Made by a program: the position numbers and the translations under genes. Under the pieces are notes generated by a model. That model was given only the letters and a program-made list of their open reading frames with translations. It did not search any database and was not told the origin of the DNA. This document shows, piece after piece, positions 17,883 to 28,887 of a stretch of 64,000 nt of DNA (position 1 is its first letter; each line of letters starts with the position of its first letter). The stretch is from positions 25,272 through 89,271 of the forward strand of contig NIRF01000008.1 of assembly GCA_002878375.1 (NCBI GenBank), in the 5' to 3' direction. This stretch comes from Dictyoglomus sp. NZ13-RE01. Lineage in GTDB: Bacteria > Dictyoglomota > Dictyoglomia > Dictyoglomales > Dictyoglomaceae.

Positions 17883-18878
17883 ATGGCAAAGGTATATTAT
17901 GATTCTGATGTTAATATGGATGTTTTAAAGGGTAAGACAATAGCTGTTCTTGGATATGGGAGTCAGGGAAGAGCTCACTCAAATAATTTAAAGGATAGTG
18001 GTCTAAAGGTTATATTAGGACTTAGACCAAATGGAGAGTCCTGGAAAAGAGCCATTGAGGAAGGTATGGAGGTGTACGATGTAGAGACTGCAGTTCAAAG
18101 GGCGGATATCATTATGTTTCTTCTTCCAGATACAGAACAACCTAAGTTATACAAAGAGAAGGTTGCTCCTTATCTGAAACCAAACCAGGCATTGGGATTT
18201 GCACATGGATTTAATATCCATTTTTCCCAGATTGTTCCGCCTCCTTTTGTAGATGTGTTTATGGTAGCTCCAAAAGGACCTGGTCCTCTTGTAAGGGATT
18301 TGTATAAAGAGGGTAAGGGAGTACCTGCCCTTTTTGCAGTGCATCAGGACTATACTAAGACCTGTAGAGATATAGCTCTTGCCTACTCCAAAGGAATAGG
18401 GGCAACAAGAGCAGGAGTTTTGGAAACTACTTTTAAAGAGGAGACTGAGACAGATCTTTTTGGGGAACAGGTAGTCCTTTGTGGGGGAGTTACCGCTCTT
18501 ATTAAGGCAGGTTTTGAAACCTTAGTTAATGCGGGATATCAGCCTGAGGTTGCCTATTTTGAATGTCTTCATGAGCTTAAACTGATTGTAGACTTAATAA
18601 ACCAGGGTGGCATTACCTTTATGAGAAAAGCAGTTAGTGATACAGCAAAGTATGGTGATATAACAAGAGGTCCAAGGATAATAAATGACTCTGTAAAGAA
18701 AGAAATGCAAAAAATTCTCCAAGAGATACAGGATGGAGTTTTTGCCAGAGAATGGATCTTAGAGAATCAAGTAGGAAGACCTGTATTTAATGCACTATTA
18801 AAGAAAGATGAGGAGCATCTCATAGAGAAAGTGGGTAAAGTTTTGAGAAAGATGATGCCCTGGTTAAAGAGCGAGTAA
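17883..18878 (+). CDS. ilvC: Ketol-acid reductoisomerase, class I
   Basis: 331 residues, the class I length. Rossmann fold with [19 protein letters not shown] and [18 protein letters not shown] and [12 protein letters not shown] are standard; the C-terminal knotted domain has [13 protein letters not shown]. It converts acetolactate or acetohydroxybutyrate to the dihydroxy acids. Ribosome site AAGGAGG. Confidence 0.98.
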   Translation: MAKVYYDSDVNMDVLKGKTIAVLGYGSQGRAHSNNLKDSGLKVILGLRPNGESWKRAIEEGMEVYDVETAVQRADIIMFLLPDTEQPKLYKEKVAPYLKPNQALGFAHGFNIHFSQIVPPPFVDVFMVAPKGPGPLVRDLYKEGKGVPALFAVHQDYTKTCRDIALAYSKGIGATRAGVLETTFKEETETDLFGEQVVLCGGVTALIKAGFETLVNAGYQPEVAYFECLHELKLIVDLINQGGITFMRKAVSDTAKYGDITRGPRIINDSVKKEMQKILQEIQDGVFAREWILENQVGRPVFNALLKKDEEHLIEKVGKVLRKMMPWLKSE

Positions 18879-18891
18879 AGGGGGTACCTTT

Positions 18892-20409
18892 ATGGAAAGA
18901 ATTTATATTTTTGATACAACCTTAAGAGACGGAGAACAAACTCCAGGGGTAAGCTTGAATGTAGAAGAAAAATTGGAGATAGCAAAACAGTTAGCGAAGC
19001 TAAATGTAGATATAATAGAGGCAGGATTTCCCATAGCATCTCCTGGAGAGTTTAATGCTGTAAAAACTATTGCGGAAAAGGTAAAGGGACCAGTTATTGC
19101 TGGTCTTTCCCGAGCAGTACAACAAGATATTGATACTGCTTGGGAAGCCTTAAAAAATGCAGAATCTCCCAGGATACATACCTTTATTGCTACTTCAAAT
19201 ATCCATATGGAGAAGAAGTTAAAGAAGACAAAGGAAGAAGTATTAGAGCAAGCTGTATGGGCAGTAAAGTATGCAAAAAAATATTGTAGTGATGTGGAAT
19301 TTTCACCAGAAGATGCCACAAGGAGTGATTTTGATTTCTTATGTAAAGTATTAACAGAGGTTATAAAGGCTGGTGCAACAGTTATAAATATTCCAGATAC
19401 TGTAGGCTATGCCTTACCATGGGAATTTGGAGAGCTTATTAAAAAATTAATGGAGAATGTGGAAAATATAGATAAGGTCATTGTTAGTGTTCATTGTCAT
19501 AATGATTTAGGTCTTGCTGTTGCAAATTCCCTTTCTGCAATTGTAAATGGTGCGAGACAAGTTGAATGTACTATAAATGGTTTGGGAGAGAGGGCAGGTA
19601 ATGCAGCATTAGAAGAAATAGTTATGGCATTAAAGGTAAGGAAAATTGGAAAGGATACAAATATAAACACAAGAGAGATATATAGGACGAGTAAACTGGT
19701 GAGTGCCTTAACTGGAGTTATGATTCAACCAAATAAAGCTATTGTAGGGGATAATGCCTTTGCTCATGAATCAGGCATACATCAGCATGGAGTAATACAA
19801 GATCCATCTACATACGAAATAATGAATCCAACAACCATTGGGCTACCTCAGAGTAGAATTGTATTAGGTAAGCACTCTGGAAGACATGCCTTTGAAAAGA
19901 GATTAGAAGAACTTGGATATAAATTGACAAAGGAAGAGATAGATGAGGCGTTCAAAAGATTTAAAGAGCTTGCAGATAAAAAGAAAGAGATAACCGATAA
20001 AGATATAGAGGCAATTATAACAAATGGATTTGTTAAAGAGTCAGATAAATTAATATTAAAACACTTACAGGTTGTAAGTGGTGTAGGGATAGTGCCTACA
20101 GCTACAGTAATATTAGAAAAAAATAATGAAGAGGTACACAGTGTGGAAACAGGGAATGGTCCTGTAGACGCTGTATATAAAGCTATAGCAAAGGCGGTAA
20201 ATATTGAACATAGTCTTGTTGATTTTACTTTGCACTCTATAACATCAGGAACTGATGCGTTAGGAGAAGCAATTGTAAAAATATCCGACAAAAAAGGAAC
20301 CCTTTATACTGGGAGAGCAACAAGTACAGATGTTATAGAAGCAAGTGCAAAAGCTTATGTTAAAGCATTAAACAATTTACTTACTGCAGAGGAAGGGAGT
20401 GAAAATTAG
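18892..20409 (+). CDS. leuA: 2-isopropylmalate synthase
   Basis: 505 residues. The HMGL-like TIM barrel begins with [34 protein letters not shown] carries the metal histidines. [11 protein letters not shown] marks the linker, and the C-terminal LeuA dimerisation domain (about 370-500) gives leucine feedback. It commits 2-oxoisovalerate to leucine. The TAG overlaps the leuC GTG by one base. Confidence 0.96.
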   Translation: MERIYIFDTTLRDGEQTPGVSLNVEEKLEIAKQLAKLNVDIIEAGFPIASPGEFNAVKTIAEKVKGPVIAGLSRAVQQDIDTAWEALKNAESPRIHTFIATSNIHMEKKLKKTKEEVLEQAVWAVKYAKKYCSDVEFSPEDATRSDFDFLCKVLTEVIKAGATVINIPDTVGYALPWEFGELIKKLMENVENIDKVIVSVHCHNDLGLAVANSLSAIVNGARQVECTINGLGERAGNAALEEIVMALKVRKIGKDTNINTREIYRTSKLVSALTGVMIQPNKAIVGDNAFAHESGIHQHGVIQDPSTYEIMNPTTIGLPQSRIVLGKHSGRHAFEKRLEELGYKLTKEEIDEAFKRFKELADKKKEITDKDIEAIITNGFVKESDKLILKHLQVVSGVGIVPTATVILEKNNEEVHSVETGNGPVDAVYKAIAKAVNIEHSLVDFTLHSITSGTDALGEAIVKISDKKGTLYTGRATSTDVIEASAKAYVKALNNLLTAEEGSEN

Positions 20410-21686
20410 TGGGTTATACTATCACAGAAAAAATTCTTTTAAAACATAGTAATAATAAAGAAATTGCACCAAATGATTTGATATTTGTGAAATTAGACTT
20501 CATCTTAGCAAATGATATAACTGCTCCTCTTGCAATTAAAGAATTTAAAAAGATAGGAGTTAAAAGGGTCTTTGATACTGAGAGAATTGCATTAGTCCCA
20601 GATCACTCTACTCCAAATAAAGATATAAAGTCCGCCCAACAATCAAAAGAGATGAGAGAATTTGCAAGAGAGCAGGGCATAAAATACTATTATGAAGTTG
20701 GAAGAGTTGGAATAGAGCATGCATTACTTCCAGAAGAGGGGTTAACTCTTCCAGGAGATTGCATAATTGGGGCGGATTCTCATACATGCACCTATGGAGC
20801 TTTAGGAGCTTTTTCTACAGGTGTAGGTAGTACAGACTTAGCATATGCCATGGCTTTTGGAGAAATATGGTTAAAAGTTCCTGAATCTCTTAAATTTGTA
20901 TACTATGGAAAATTGCCGAAGTGGGTTGGAGGGAAAGATCTAATTCTTTACACTATTGGAAAGATTGGGGTTGATGGTGCAAGATATATGGCAATGGAAT
21001 TTACAGGAGAAGTTATAAAAAATCTTCCTATGTCTGATAGACTCACTATGTGTAATATGGCGATTGAAGCGGGAGCAAAAAATGGAATCATTGAGCCCGA
21101 TGAGATTACATTAGAATATATTAAGCCAAGGGCTAAAAGAGGTTACGAGCTTTTTTATAGTGATAAAGATGCAAATTATAAAGAAGTTTATGAGTGGGAT
21201 GTTTCTAATTTGGAGCCAATGGTAGCTTTTCCTCATCTACCCAGTAATGTTTATCCAGTTTCAGAAGCAGTAAATAAAAATATCACTTTAGATCAAGTTT
21301 ATATTGGTTCATGTACAAATGGGAGATTAGAAGATTTAAGAATAGCTGCAAAAATATTGAAGGGACATAAAGTGAATCCAAATTTAAGACTCATAATAAC
21401 TCCTGCAACCCCAAACATTTATATGCAAGCTTTGAAAGAAGGCTTAATAGAGATATTCTTATCTGCAGGAGCCACTATTACTCCTCCCAGTTGTGGACCA
21501 TGTCTTGGTGGACACTTAGGTGTACTTGCAGAAGGTGAAAGGGCTTTAAGTACTACAAATAGAAATTTTGTTGGAAGAATGGGGCATCCAAAAAGTGAAG
21601 TTTATTTAGCAAATCCAGCGGTTGCTGCAGCATCTGCCATCTTAGGAAGGATTGCAGCTCCCTGGGAAGTGGAGGTGAAAGAATAA
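20409..21686 (+). CDS. leuC: 3-isopropylmalate dehydratase, large subunit (archaeal-type, LeuC)
   Basis: 425 residues, the shorter homoaconitase-like LeuC form also used by archaea. Motifs: [43 protein letters not shown] and [13 protein letters not shown]; the three cysteines bind a 4Fe-4S cluster. This type often accepts both isopropylmalate and citramalate, which suits an operon that also has cimA. Starts with GTG overlapping the leuA stop. Confidence 0.93.
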   Translation: MGYTITEKILLKHSNNKEIAPNDLIFVKLDFILANDITAPLAIKEFKKIGVKRVFDTERIALVPDHSTPNKDIKSAQQSKEMREFAREQGIKYYYEVGRVGIEHALLPEEGLTLPGDCIIGADSHTCTYGALGAFSTGVGSTDLAYAMAFGEIWLKVPESLKFVYYGKLPKWVGGKDLILYTIGKIGVDGARYMAMEFTGEVIKNLPMSDRLTMCNMAIEAGAKNGIIEPDEITLEYIKPRAKRGYELFYSDKDANYKEVYEWDVSNLEPMVAFPHLPSNVYPVSEAVNKNITLDQVYIGSCTNGRLEDLRIAAKILKGHKVNPNLRLIITPATPNIYMQALKEGLIEIFLSAGATITPPSCGPCLGGHLGVLAEGERALSTTNRNFVGRMGHPKSEVYLANPAVAAASAILGRIAAPWEVEVKE

Positions 21687-22189
21687 TGATTTTTGAAGGA
21701 AAAGCCATAAAGTATGGAGATAATATTGATACGGATGTAATAATTCCTGCAAGATACTTAAATACAACTGATCCAAAGGAGCTTGCAGAACACTGCATGG
21801 AGGATTTAGACCCTCATTTTAAGGAGAAAGTAAAAGAAAAAAATATATTGGTAGTGGGAGAGAATTTTGGGTGTGGATCTTCAAGAGAACATGCTCCAAT
21901 CGCAATAAAGGCAAGTGGGATTAATTGTATAATAGCTAAATCTTTTGCAAGAATTTTTTATAGAAATGCTATTAATATTGGACTACCGATAATAGAGCTT
22001 CCTGAGGCTGTAGATAAGATAAAGGAAGGAGATGTATTAAAGATTGATTTCACAGAAGGAGTTGTAGAAAACCTGACCACAGGTGAAAAGTTTAAAACTA
22101 AGCCATTTCCACCATTAATACAGGAGATAATAAATAAAGGTGGTTTAATTAATTTTGCTATAGAAAAAGCAAGAGGTGAAGGTTTATGA
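21686..22189 (+). CDS. leuD: 3-isopropylmalate dehydratase, small subunit
   Basis: 167 residues, the swivelling domain partner of LeuC. Motifs [19 protein letters not shown] and [19 protein letters not shown] are diagnostic. Start overlaps the leuC stop by one base (TAATG), and its stop overlaps leuB (ATGA), consistent with equal expression of the two subunits. Confidence 0.97.
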   Translation: MIFEGKAIKYGDNIDTDVIIPARYLNTTDPKELAEHCMEDLDPHFKEKVKEKNILVVGENFGCGSSREHAPIAIKASGINCIIAKSFARIFYRNAINIGLPIIELPEAVDKIKEGDVLKIDFTEGVVENLTTGEKFKTKPFPPLIQEIINKGGLINFAIEKARGEGL

Positions 22190-23286
22190 GTTATAGGATT
22201 GCAGTTCTTCCTGGAGATGGAATTGGTCCTGAGGTTGTTAGGCAAAGTGTAAAAGTGTTAAAAACCATAGAAAAAGTTTTTGGTCATAAATTTGAAATTG
22301 AGTATGGGTTAGTTGGGGGCTCCGCCATTGATGAGAAAGGAGTTCCACTCCCTGAGGAAACATTTAGGTTGTGTGAAGAGAGTGATGCCATTTTATTGGG
22401 TGCAGTAGGAGGTCCAAAGTGGGATAATCTACCTTCCCATCTAAGACCTGAGCAGGCTCTTTTAGGACTTCGAGGGGGTTTAAAGTTATACGCTAATATA
22501 AGACCTATAAAAACTTATAAGACTTTAATCTTTAGCTCACCTTTAAAGCCTGAATTATTAGAAAGTGTAGATTTTGTTATTGTAAGAGAATTGACAGGAG
22601 GACTTTATTTTGGAAAACCAAAGGAAAGATATGAGAAGGATGGAAAAATTTATGCAGTTGATACTATGCTTTATTCAGAGGATGAAATAAGAAGGATTGC
22701 TAAGATTGCTTTTGAAATAGCAAAGAATAGAAATAAAAAGGTAACATCAGTAGATAAAGCAAATATTTTAGAAACATCAAGACTTTGGAGAGAGATTGTA
22801 GAGAATGTGGCTAAAGATTATCCTGATGTAAAATTGGAGCATATGTATGTAGATAACTGCTCTATGCAGATTGTTAAGTATCCAAAGCAATTTGATGTTA
22901 TTCTTACAGAGAACACCTTTGGTGATATTTTAAGTGATGAAGCGTCAGTTATAACAGGCTCTATTGGTATGCTTCCGTCTGCAAGCCTTGGAGAGGATTC
23001 AAAAGGTCTTTATGAGCCTATTCATGGCACGGCACCTGATATTGCAGGTAAAAATATTGCTAATCCATTAGGGACCATTCTTTCTACCGCCTTCCTTCTG
23101 AGGTATTCACTACATTTGGAAGAGCCTGCAAAGAAAATTGAGGAGGCAGTTGAAAAAATTTTAGAAAAAGGTTATTTCACTATGGACCTATACCAAGGCA
23201 ATCCCTATGCAAAAAAGCTGGTTTCCACTGAAGAGATAGGGGATTTAGTAGTTGAATATATTGAGAGAGGTGATTTAAGTGAGTAA
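22186..23286 (+). CDS. leuB: 3-isopropylmalate dehydrogenase
   Basis: 366 residues. [14 protein letters not shown] at the start, [45 protein letters not shown] and the NAD-binding [18 protein letters not shown]. It oxidises isopropylmalate to 2-oxoisocaproate and, in the citramalate route, methylmalate to 2-oxobutyrate. Overlaps cimA by eight bases. Confidence 0.97.
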   Translation: MSYRIAVLPGDGIGPEVVRQSVKVLKTIEKVFGHKFEIEYGLVGGSAIDEKGVPLPEETFRLCEESDAILLGAVGGPKWDNLPSHLRPEQALLGLRGGLKLYANIRPIKTYKTLIFSSPLKPELLESVDFVIVRELTGGLYFGKPKERYEKDGKIYAVDTMLYSEDEIRRIAKIAFEIAKNRNKKVTSVDKANILETSRLWREIVENVAKDYPDVKLEHMYVDNCSMQIVKYPKQFDVILTENTFGDILSDEASVITGSIGMLPSASLGEDSKGLYEPIHGTAPDIAGKNIANPLGTILSTAFLLRYSLHLEEPAKKIEEAVEKILEKGYFTMDLYQGNPYAKKLVSTEEIGDLVVEYIERGDLSE

Positions 23287-24868
23287 GATCTACATATATG
23301 ATACTACTCTTAGGGATGGAGCACAGAGCGAGAGAATTTCCTTTTCTTTAGAAGATAAAATTAGAATAGCGGAAAAGTTAGATGAGTTTGGAGTTGATTA
23401 TATAGAAGGTGGTTGGCCTGGCTCCAATCCAAAGGACTTAAACTTCTTCAAAAGGATAAAAGAAGTTCCATTAAAACATGCAAAGATAACTGCTTTTGGG
23501 AGTACTCGTAGAGTGAAAAATGCTCCAGAGGATGATCCAAATTTGAAATCTCTTCTTGATAGTGATACTCCTGTAGTAACTATTTTTGGTAAATCTTGGG
23601 ACTTTCATGTAACTGAAATTCTTAAAACAACTTTAGATAATAACTTGCAAATTATCTATGATTCTATTAAATATTTGAAGGCTCATAATAAAGAAGTTAT
23701 TTATGATGCAGAACATTTCTTTGATGGATATAAATCTGATCCTTCTTATGCTATAGCAACACTTGAATCTGCAGTAGAAGGCGGAGCGGATTGGATAGTG
23801 CTTGCGGATACAAACGGTGGAAGCCTTCCTTGGGAAATACAAGAAGCTATAAGAAAGGTGAAAGAAAAGATAAAGGTGCCTATAGGCATACATACTCATA
23901 ATGATTCTGAGCTTGCAGTGGCAAACTCAATAGTAGCAGTAATGGAGGGAGCAACTCAGGTCCAAGGTACTATAAATGGATATGGAGAAAGATGTGGAAA
24001 TGCAAATCTTTGCTCCATAATCCCTATTCTTCAATTGAAGATGGGATTTACTGTAATTCCTGAAGAGAATTTGGCAAAATTAACAGAACTTTCCCATTGG
24101 GTTTCTGAAGTAGCTAATCTTCCTCCAGAACCGTGGGCTCCCTTTGTTGGTAGAAGTGCTTTTGCCCATAAAGGTGGAGTACATGTTAATGCTATCCTAA
24201 AGAATCCAAGATCTTATGAGCATATAAATCCAGAAAAGGTAGGAAATAAGAGAAGAATTTTGGTATCTGAGCTTTCAGGTACAAGTACTATTGTTTCAAA
24301 GGCAAAGGAGTTTAATATTGATATTGATAGAGAATCTCCTCTTGCAAAAATTATATTAGATAAAGTAACTGAATTAGAGAATGAAGGATATTACTTTGAG
24401 GGAGCAGAAGCCTCCTTTGAACTTCTTGTTAGAAAGACTCTTGGGGAAGAGATAAAACTATTTGACTTAATAGGATTAAGAGTAATTGTGGAAAAGATAG
24501 GAGAACATGGAGAAACTACTACTGAAGCTACTTTAAAATTGAAAGTAAAGGATGAGATTGTGCATGTTGCTGCGGAAGGGAATGGTCCTGTAAATGCTTT
24601 AGATTCTGCCTTAAGAAAAGCTCTAGCCCAATTCTATCCAAAATTAAAGGATATTCAGCTTTCAGACTTTAAAGTAAGGGTCATAAATGGAACCAGTGGA
24701 ACTGGTGCAAAGGTAAGAGTGCTTATAGACTCTACGGATGTAAGTGGTAAGAATTGGAGCACAGTAGGAGTATCAACGAATATTATTGAGGCAAGCTGGA
24801 AGGCTCTTGTAGAAAGCTTAGAATATGGATTATTGGTAGAGAAAGAGGATCAGGAAAGCACCTGGTAA
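23279..24868 (+). CDS. cimA: (R)-citramalate synthase
   Basis: 529 residues. [19 protein letters not shown] separates it from LeuA (which has GEQTPG); [15 protein letters not shown] bears the metal histidines; [12 protein letters not shown] and a C-terminal regulatory domain (about 390-520) follow. It joins pyruvate and acetyl-CoA to citramalate, entering isoleucine synthesis without threonine deaminase. GTG start inside leuB. Last gene of the operon; ilvD and a transaminase are not in the window. Confidence 0.94.
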   Translation: MSKIYIYDTTLRDGAQSERISFSLEDKIRIAEKLDEFGVDYIEGGWPGSNPKDLNFFKRIKEVPLKHAKITAFGSTRRVKNAPEDDPNLKSLLDSDTPVVTIFGKSWDFHVTEILKTTLDNNLQIIYDSIKYLKAHNKEVIYDAEHFFDGYKSDPSYAIATLESAVEGGADWIVLADTNGGSLPWEIQEAIRKVKEKIKVPIGIHTHNDSELAVANSIVAVMEGATQVQGTINGYGERCGNANLCSIIPILQLKMGFTVIPEENLAKLTELSHWVSEVANLPPEPWAPFVGRSAFAHKGGVHVNAILKNPRSYEHINPEKVGNKRRILVSELSGTSTIVSKAKEFNIDIDRESPLAKIILDKVTELENEGYYFEGAEASFELLVRKTLGEEIKLFDLIGLRVIVEKIGEHGETTTEATLKLKVKDEIVHVAAEGNGPVNALDSALRKALAQFYPKLKDIQLSDFKVRVINGTSGTGAKVRVLIDSTDVSGKNWSTVGVSTNIIEASWKALVESLEYGLLVEKEDQESTW

Positions 24869-24870
24869 TT

Positions 24871-25929
24871 TTACTTTTCCGTCTCTAAGATTTGTCTTCC
24901 AAAGGCAATTACTAATACAAAAAAGGAGATTAGCATTACAAAAGAGGTAGAGAGGATAAAGGAGGGGGATCCTTCTTCCACGCCAAGGGATATTCTTAGT
25001 GATCTTCCCACATAATAGAGGGGTAAAAATTTGGCAAAGGTTTTGAGATAGTTTGGAAGAAAGTCCAAAGGGAAATATACGCCTGAAAAGAAAAGCATTA
25101 TATTAAGTATCAGATTTCCTACATTGTTTGCTGTATTTGGTTCTTTAAAAATGGCTGTTAAGAAAATCCCGATTGCCATCATTCCAAGTATGGTAGATAT
25201 AGTAGTAATTATATAAAGGGTCCAATTTATGGAAAAGTTAATACTGAATATGAGTTGTGAGGCTAATAATACAAGGGTTGCGGAAAATAATATAGCAAGT
25301 AGGTTTCCTAAAATTATTCCTGAGATAAAAATAAAAGGATTTACAGGGGTTATGGCAAATCTTTTTAAAATTCCAGCCCTTTTATAGAATCCAAAAAGGG
25401 CTATCATAGTAAATATGGCGGAAGATAGCGAGAAACTAATAACACCGGGAATAGAGTATCCCAGACTTGTAATCCTCCTTTTTCCTACATCTATTTTTTC
25501 CTCCTCTATCTCGATACTCTTTTTTAATCCTGCGGTTCTTATGGAATAGTAGGAGGAGAGAACATCTCCGATGGTCCTTAAAAAGGGTTTTTGCTGAAAA
25601 CTTGTGAAACTTAGGAAAATTTTGAACTTATTATCTTGTAATATAACTCCACAATCAGTCTTACCTTTCAATGTATAGTTTTTTACTTCTTCTAAATCTT
25701 TACAAAAAACAATCTCAAGCTCCGACATCTCACTAAAAACATCTGCAACTTCTTTTTGGCTTTCTAATAAGGCTACCTTTATTTTTTCTACCTTCTCATC
25801 ACTACCACCAAAAACAAAGCCAAAAATGATGACAAATATTATAGGTAGGAGGAATGCAAAGATGAATGTAAATCTATCTCTATAAAAGCTTTTAAATCTA
25901 TATAAGAAAATATTAAAAAAGGACCTCAT
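24871..25929 (-). CDS. ABC-2 type transporter permease
   Basis: 352 residues: an N-terminal membrane helix (FTFIFAFLLPIIFVIIFGFVFGG trimmed at about residues 19-41), a roughly 100-residue outside domain, then five helices, and the ABC-2 signature region with FFSGVYFPLDFLPNYLKTFAKFLP. It overlaps the other permease by one base. With its two neighbours it forms an exporter of unknown substrate. Confidence 0.88.
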   Translation of the reverse strand: MRSFFNIFLYRFKSFYRDRFTFIFAFLLPIIFVIIFGFVFGGSDEKVEKIKVALLESQKEVADVFSEMSELEIVFCKDLEEVKNYTLKGKTDCGVILQDNKFKIFLSFTSFQQKPFLRTIGDVLSSYYSIRTAGLKKSIEIEEEKIDVGKRRITSLGYSIPGVISFSLSSAIFTMIALFGFYKRAGILKRFAITPVNPFIFISGIILGNLLAILFSATLVLLASQLIFSINFSINWTLYIITTISTILGMMAIGIFLTAIFKEPNTANNVGNLILNIMLFFSGVYFPLDFLPNYLKTFAKFLPLYYVGRSLRISLGVEEGSPSFILSTSFVMLISFFVLVIAFGRQILETEK

Positions 25930-27086
25930 TAGAACTCTATTCTCCTAAACTTTAATATAGCAATTGTTAAGAAAAATATACCAAATAAGAGAGGCAAAAG
26001 AATACATACATAGGCAGGATATGGCGATGCAAGAACTCCTAAGGAATCTCTTATGCCAGCAGAAAGATAAGTAATAGGATTAATTAGAACGAACCAGTAG
26101 ATAAACCAGGGCACATCAAAGACTGGAAAATATATGCCTCCTAAAAATTGCAAGGGGAATTGGACAATTTGGGCAATAACATTGGCGGAATTTGCATTTT
26201 TTGCCATGGACGCAGAGAAGAAACCAAGAGAGGATAAGGTAAATATTGAAAGCAAAATATAACCTATAAATGGAATAGAAAGGGGGTTTATGTAGCTTTT
26301 AAAAATAAACTTACAGAATATACTCAGAGAAAAAACCTGGATTAATATTATGTATAGGCGAGAGAGAAAGAAGGAAAGGAAAAATTGCAAAGGATTAAGA
26401 GGAGATAGATATATTCTCTTAAAAATTTTACTTTCTTTATACCATGCAATTTCAACTCCAATCCCAAATATAGAGGTTAAAGTAATTGCATATATGATAG
26501 TTCCAGGAAAGATAAAATCTATATAGGAAAAGGTGTTTTTTGTGCCTACAATTTCGCTTTCTACCTCATACTCCTTAATAGGTCTTATTCTTTTTGCAAA
26601 TTCTAAATTCATTCTTTGAAAAATATTTTTTAATATTAATGCGGTTGTTTCAGAAGATGCATTATGGTTTAAAGAATAAATTTTTATTTTTGCAGGAGAA
26701 GAAAGACCAAAAAATTGAAACATGGAATTTGCTAACATTAAATTATCAAAGTTTTCAGGAATTTCCAATATAGCGTGAGTTTTCCCATCCTTTAAATCTC
26801 TTATTAATTTATCTCTTAAGGAGTAGTCCTTAAAAACTTTAAGATTAAAGATTTTATTCTCTCCTTTACTAATCCCTAATAAAACATCCTCAATAATATT
26901 TGAAAATGTACCATCTTGCTTAAGAAGATAAAGATTAAAATTTATTCTTTCCACTTTGTAGAAGGAGGAAAAGATAAGATTAAGCATGGTAAGAAGAATA
27001 ATTGGAAAGGCAATTATCCAAAAAAGATATGATTTTTCTCTTATTGTTGATTTAAAAAAATAAATAGATGCTTGTAAGACCTTCAT
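25929..27086 (-). CDS. ABC-2 type transporter permease
   Basis: 385 residues with the same plan as the next gene: one N-terminal helix, a long outside domain (about 45-185), then five to six helices ending in LNPITYLSAGIRDSLGV, the ABC-2 motif. Two different permease halves with one ATPase suggest a heterodimeric channel, as in drug, antibiotic or lipid exporters. Overlaps the ATPase gene by four bases. Confidence 0.88.
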   Translation of the reverse strand: MKVLQASIYFFKSTIREKSYLFWIIAFPIILLTMLNLIFSSFYKVERINFNLYLLKQDGTFSNIIEDVLLGISKGENKIFNLKVFKDYSLRDKLIRDLKDGKTHAILEIPENFDNLMLANSMFQFFGLSSPAKIKIYSLNHNASSETTALILKNIFQRMNLEFAKRIRPIKEYEVESEIVGTKNTFSYIDFIFPGTIIYAITLTSIFGIGVEIAWYKESKIFKRIYLSPLNPLQFFLSFFLSRLYIILIQVFSLSIFCKFIFKSYINPLSIPFIGYILLSIFTLSSLGFFSASMAKNANSANVIAQIVQFPLQFLGGIYFPVFDVPWFIYWFVLINPITYLSAGIRDSLGVLASPYPAYVCILLPLLFGIFFLTIAILKFRRIEF

Positions 27087-28012
27087 TCTTCTCTTAACTG
27101 TCTACCTGTAAGTGTTAAAAATACATCCTCTAAGTTTGGCTGTCTAATGACCTCGTTTTTAAGCTGAATAGAATTTTCTTTAGCAACCTTTAATAAAATT
27201 TCTATGGTATTAAGTACATTATCGGTTTTTATTATTAATTTATTCTTTTTCGGGTTAAATATATAGTTTACTTTATTTTCCTTTAAATCATTTAGAAATT
27301 TCTCATTGTCTTCTGCCTCAACCTCAACTACACTTTCTCCACCAATCTCTCTAATTAAATCCATAGGAGTTCCTTCTTTAATAATTTTTCCATGATCCAT
27401 TATACATACCCAATCGGATAAAAATTCTGCCTCTTCCATGTAATGGGTTGTTAATACTATAGTTTTACCTCTCCTTTTAAGCTCCTGAAGGAGACTCCAT
27501 ATGCTTCTTCTTGCTTGGGGATCAAGCCCTGTGGTGGGCTCATCTAAAAAAAGAAGTAATGGATCATTAATTAGGGCAAGACCAATAACTAATCTCTGTT
27601 TTTGCCCTCCTGAAAGTTTTTCTATATAAGTATTTTCTTTTTCTTTCAATGACACAAATTCCAAAACCTCATTAATATCCAATCCCTTTTTATATAAACT
27701 TCTAAATAATTTTAGGGTTTCTCTTATAGTAAGATGAGGAATAAGATTTGTTTCTTGAAGGGATACCCCTATATTTTCTTTATGTTTATCCTCAATTTTT
27801 GAAACAGATTCTCCAAAAATGGTGATCTTTCCGCTATCTGGTGTTCTTAAACCCTCTATTATTTCAAGAGTTGTTGTCTTTCCAGCACCGTTTGGTCCAA
27901 GAAGAGTAAATATAGAGCCTTGTTTGATTTTGAAGCTAATACCATCAACGGCGGTAATGTTTCCGTAAGTTTTTCTTAAATTTTCTACTTCCACAATGAA
28001 TTTGTAATTCAT
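27083..28012 (-). CDS. ABC transporter ATP-binding protein
   Basis: 309 residues. Walker A LLGPNGAGKTTTLEIIEG, Q-loop GVSLQETN, signature LSGGQKQRLVIG, Walker B LLFLDEPTTGLD and the switch His in LTTHYMEEAE. A C-terminal DUF4162-like region (about 215-305) follows, typical of CcmA/DrrA-type export ATPases. No ribosome site precedes the ATG; an extended -10 box lies only seven bases away, so the message is probably leaderless. First gene of the operon. Confidence 0.93.
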   Translation of the reverse strand: MNYKFIVEVENLRKTYGNITAVDGISFKIKQGSIFTLLGPNGAGKTTTLEIIEGLRTPDSGKITIFGESVSKIEDKHKENIGVSLQETNLIPHLTIRETLKLFRSLYKKGLDINEVLEFVSLKEKENTYIEKLSGGQKQRLVIGLALINDPLLLFLDEPTTGLDPQARRSIWSLLQELKRRGKTIVLTTHYMEEAEFLSDWVCIMDHGKIIKEGTPMDLIREIGGESVVEVEAEDNEKFLNDLKENKVNYIFNPKKNKLIIKTDNVLNTIEILLKVAKENSIQLKNEVIRQPNLEDVFLTLTGRQLREE

Positions 28013-28019
28013 GGAAAAA

Positions 28020-28048
28020 ATTATAACATAAAGCTATTGATTTTTTAA
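28020..28048 (-). promoter_or_regulatory. Extended -10 promoter of the ABC exporter operon
   Basis: On the minus strand, TGT plus TATAAT (28025-28020) ends seven bases before the ATG at 28012, predicting a leaderless transcript. A poor -35 (TTAAAA, 28048-28043) is possible. It overlaps the divergent tRNA promoter. Confidence 0.6.
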
Positions 28049-28065
28049 ATGGGTTTGTATATAAT
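28037..28065 (+). promoter_or_regulatory. Promoter of tRNA-Asn
   Basis: TTGATT (28037-28042), a 17-base spacer and TATAAT (28060-28065). The start would lie about eight bases before the mature tRNA. Confidence 0.75.
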
Positions 28066-28079
28066 TTTATCAAAATCGC

Positions 28080-28154
28080 TCCTCGGTAGCTCAACGGTAG
28101 AGCGGCCGGCTGTTAACCGGCGGGTTGCAGGTTCGAATCCTGCCCGAGGAGCCA
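28080..28154 (+). tRNA. tRNA-Asn (anticodon GTT)
   Basis: A full cloverleaf can be drawn: acceptor TCCTCGG/CCGAGGA, D arm GCTC/GAGC, anticodon stem GCCGG/CCGGC with loop CTGTTAA, T arm GCAGG/CCTGC with loop TTCGAAT, discriminator G and an encoded CCA. The gene is much richer in GC than its flanks, as expected for a thermophile. Confidence 0.97.
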
Positions 28155-28399
28155 TTTTTATTGTTGATTCAATCTCCTTAAATGCTTTCTTCTAACTTAT
28201 TCTCACAGGAGAAAATAAATTCCACCCCCCCCAACCTGAAGAGGAATTTTTTCCTTTGCTATATTATATATGTTATTTGATGTTAAACGATGATAAACTA
28301 TGGTAGTTTAAATTGTAGTTTAAAAAGAAATAACAGAGTGATAATCGGACTTCCTTTCAGAGGAAGGACTAATTTATATTTAGATGGGAGGCGTGGTAA

Positions 28400-28887
28400 A
28401 TGAAAATACTTGTCGCTTATTACACAAGGGACGGTCATACCAGGCAGGTTGCTCAACGAATTGCTGAGTCTCTTGGGGCTGATCTTGACGAGGTAATTGA
28501 TAAAAAGAAAAGAAATGGTATTTTGGGCTTTCTCATCGCTGGCTACGATGCAACAAGAGGTAAAACAACAGAAATACTCTTTGAGAAAGACCCTACGGAT
28601 TACGCGATCTTGTGATCGTTGGAACTCCCGTATGGAACGGGCGAGTGACACCAGCGATAAGAACTTATCTCCTCGTAAATAGGGAGAAAATCAAAAAAAC
28701 TGCGTTTTTTGCAACCTACGCTGCTGGAGGTGGTATATGCTTAGAGCAAATGAGCAAGATATACAACAAAGAAGTTATCACTTATGGACTCATAATAAGA
28801 AAAAAATTAGAAGACGAGACCAATCATTTTATTGAAACCTTTATCATTCATTGTATAAGTTCTGCTGAAAAAATAAGCCCCGAATAA
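28400..28887 (+). pseudogene. Flavodoxin-like protein, frameshifted
   Basis: The first 71 codons give the flavodoxin FMN-phosphate loop (MKILVAYYTRDGHTRQVAQR) up to EKDPTDYAIL and a stop. A second frame continues without loss: VIVGTPVWNGRVTPAIRTYL, then FFATYAAGGG, the next FMN loops. The break is at TACGCGATC near 28603, where removing one CG pair restores D-Y-D-L-V-I-V-G. A two-base duplication is therefore the simplest cause. Ribosome site GGGAGG. The base composition is visibly less AT-rich than the backbone. The C-terminal end overlaps the opposite gene and may not be original. Confidence 0.85.

Noticed and set aside
18903-19319. Long minus-strand open frame inside leuA
   Set aside because: Mirror of the leuA coding frame; no ribosome site and no protein-like pattern. 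Similar mirrors in leuA (19848-20291) and the helicase (38050-38517) are dropped for the same reason.
28290-28330. Second CRISPR or attachment site near the tRNA (GTAGTTTAAA repeated)
   Set aside because: Only two short AT-rich copies, no spacer regularity, and no duplicate of the tRNA end was found.
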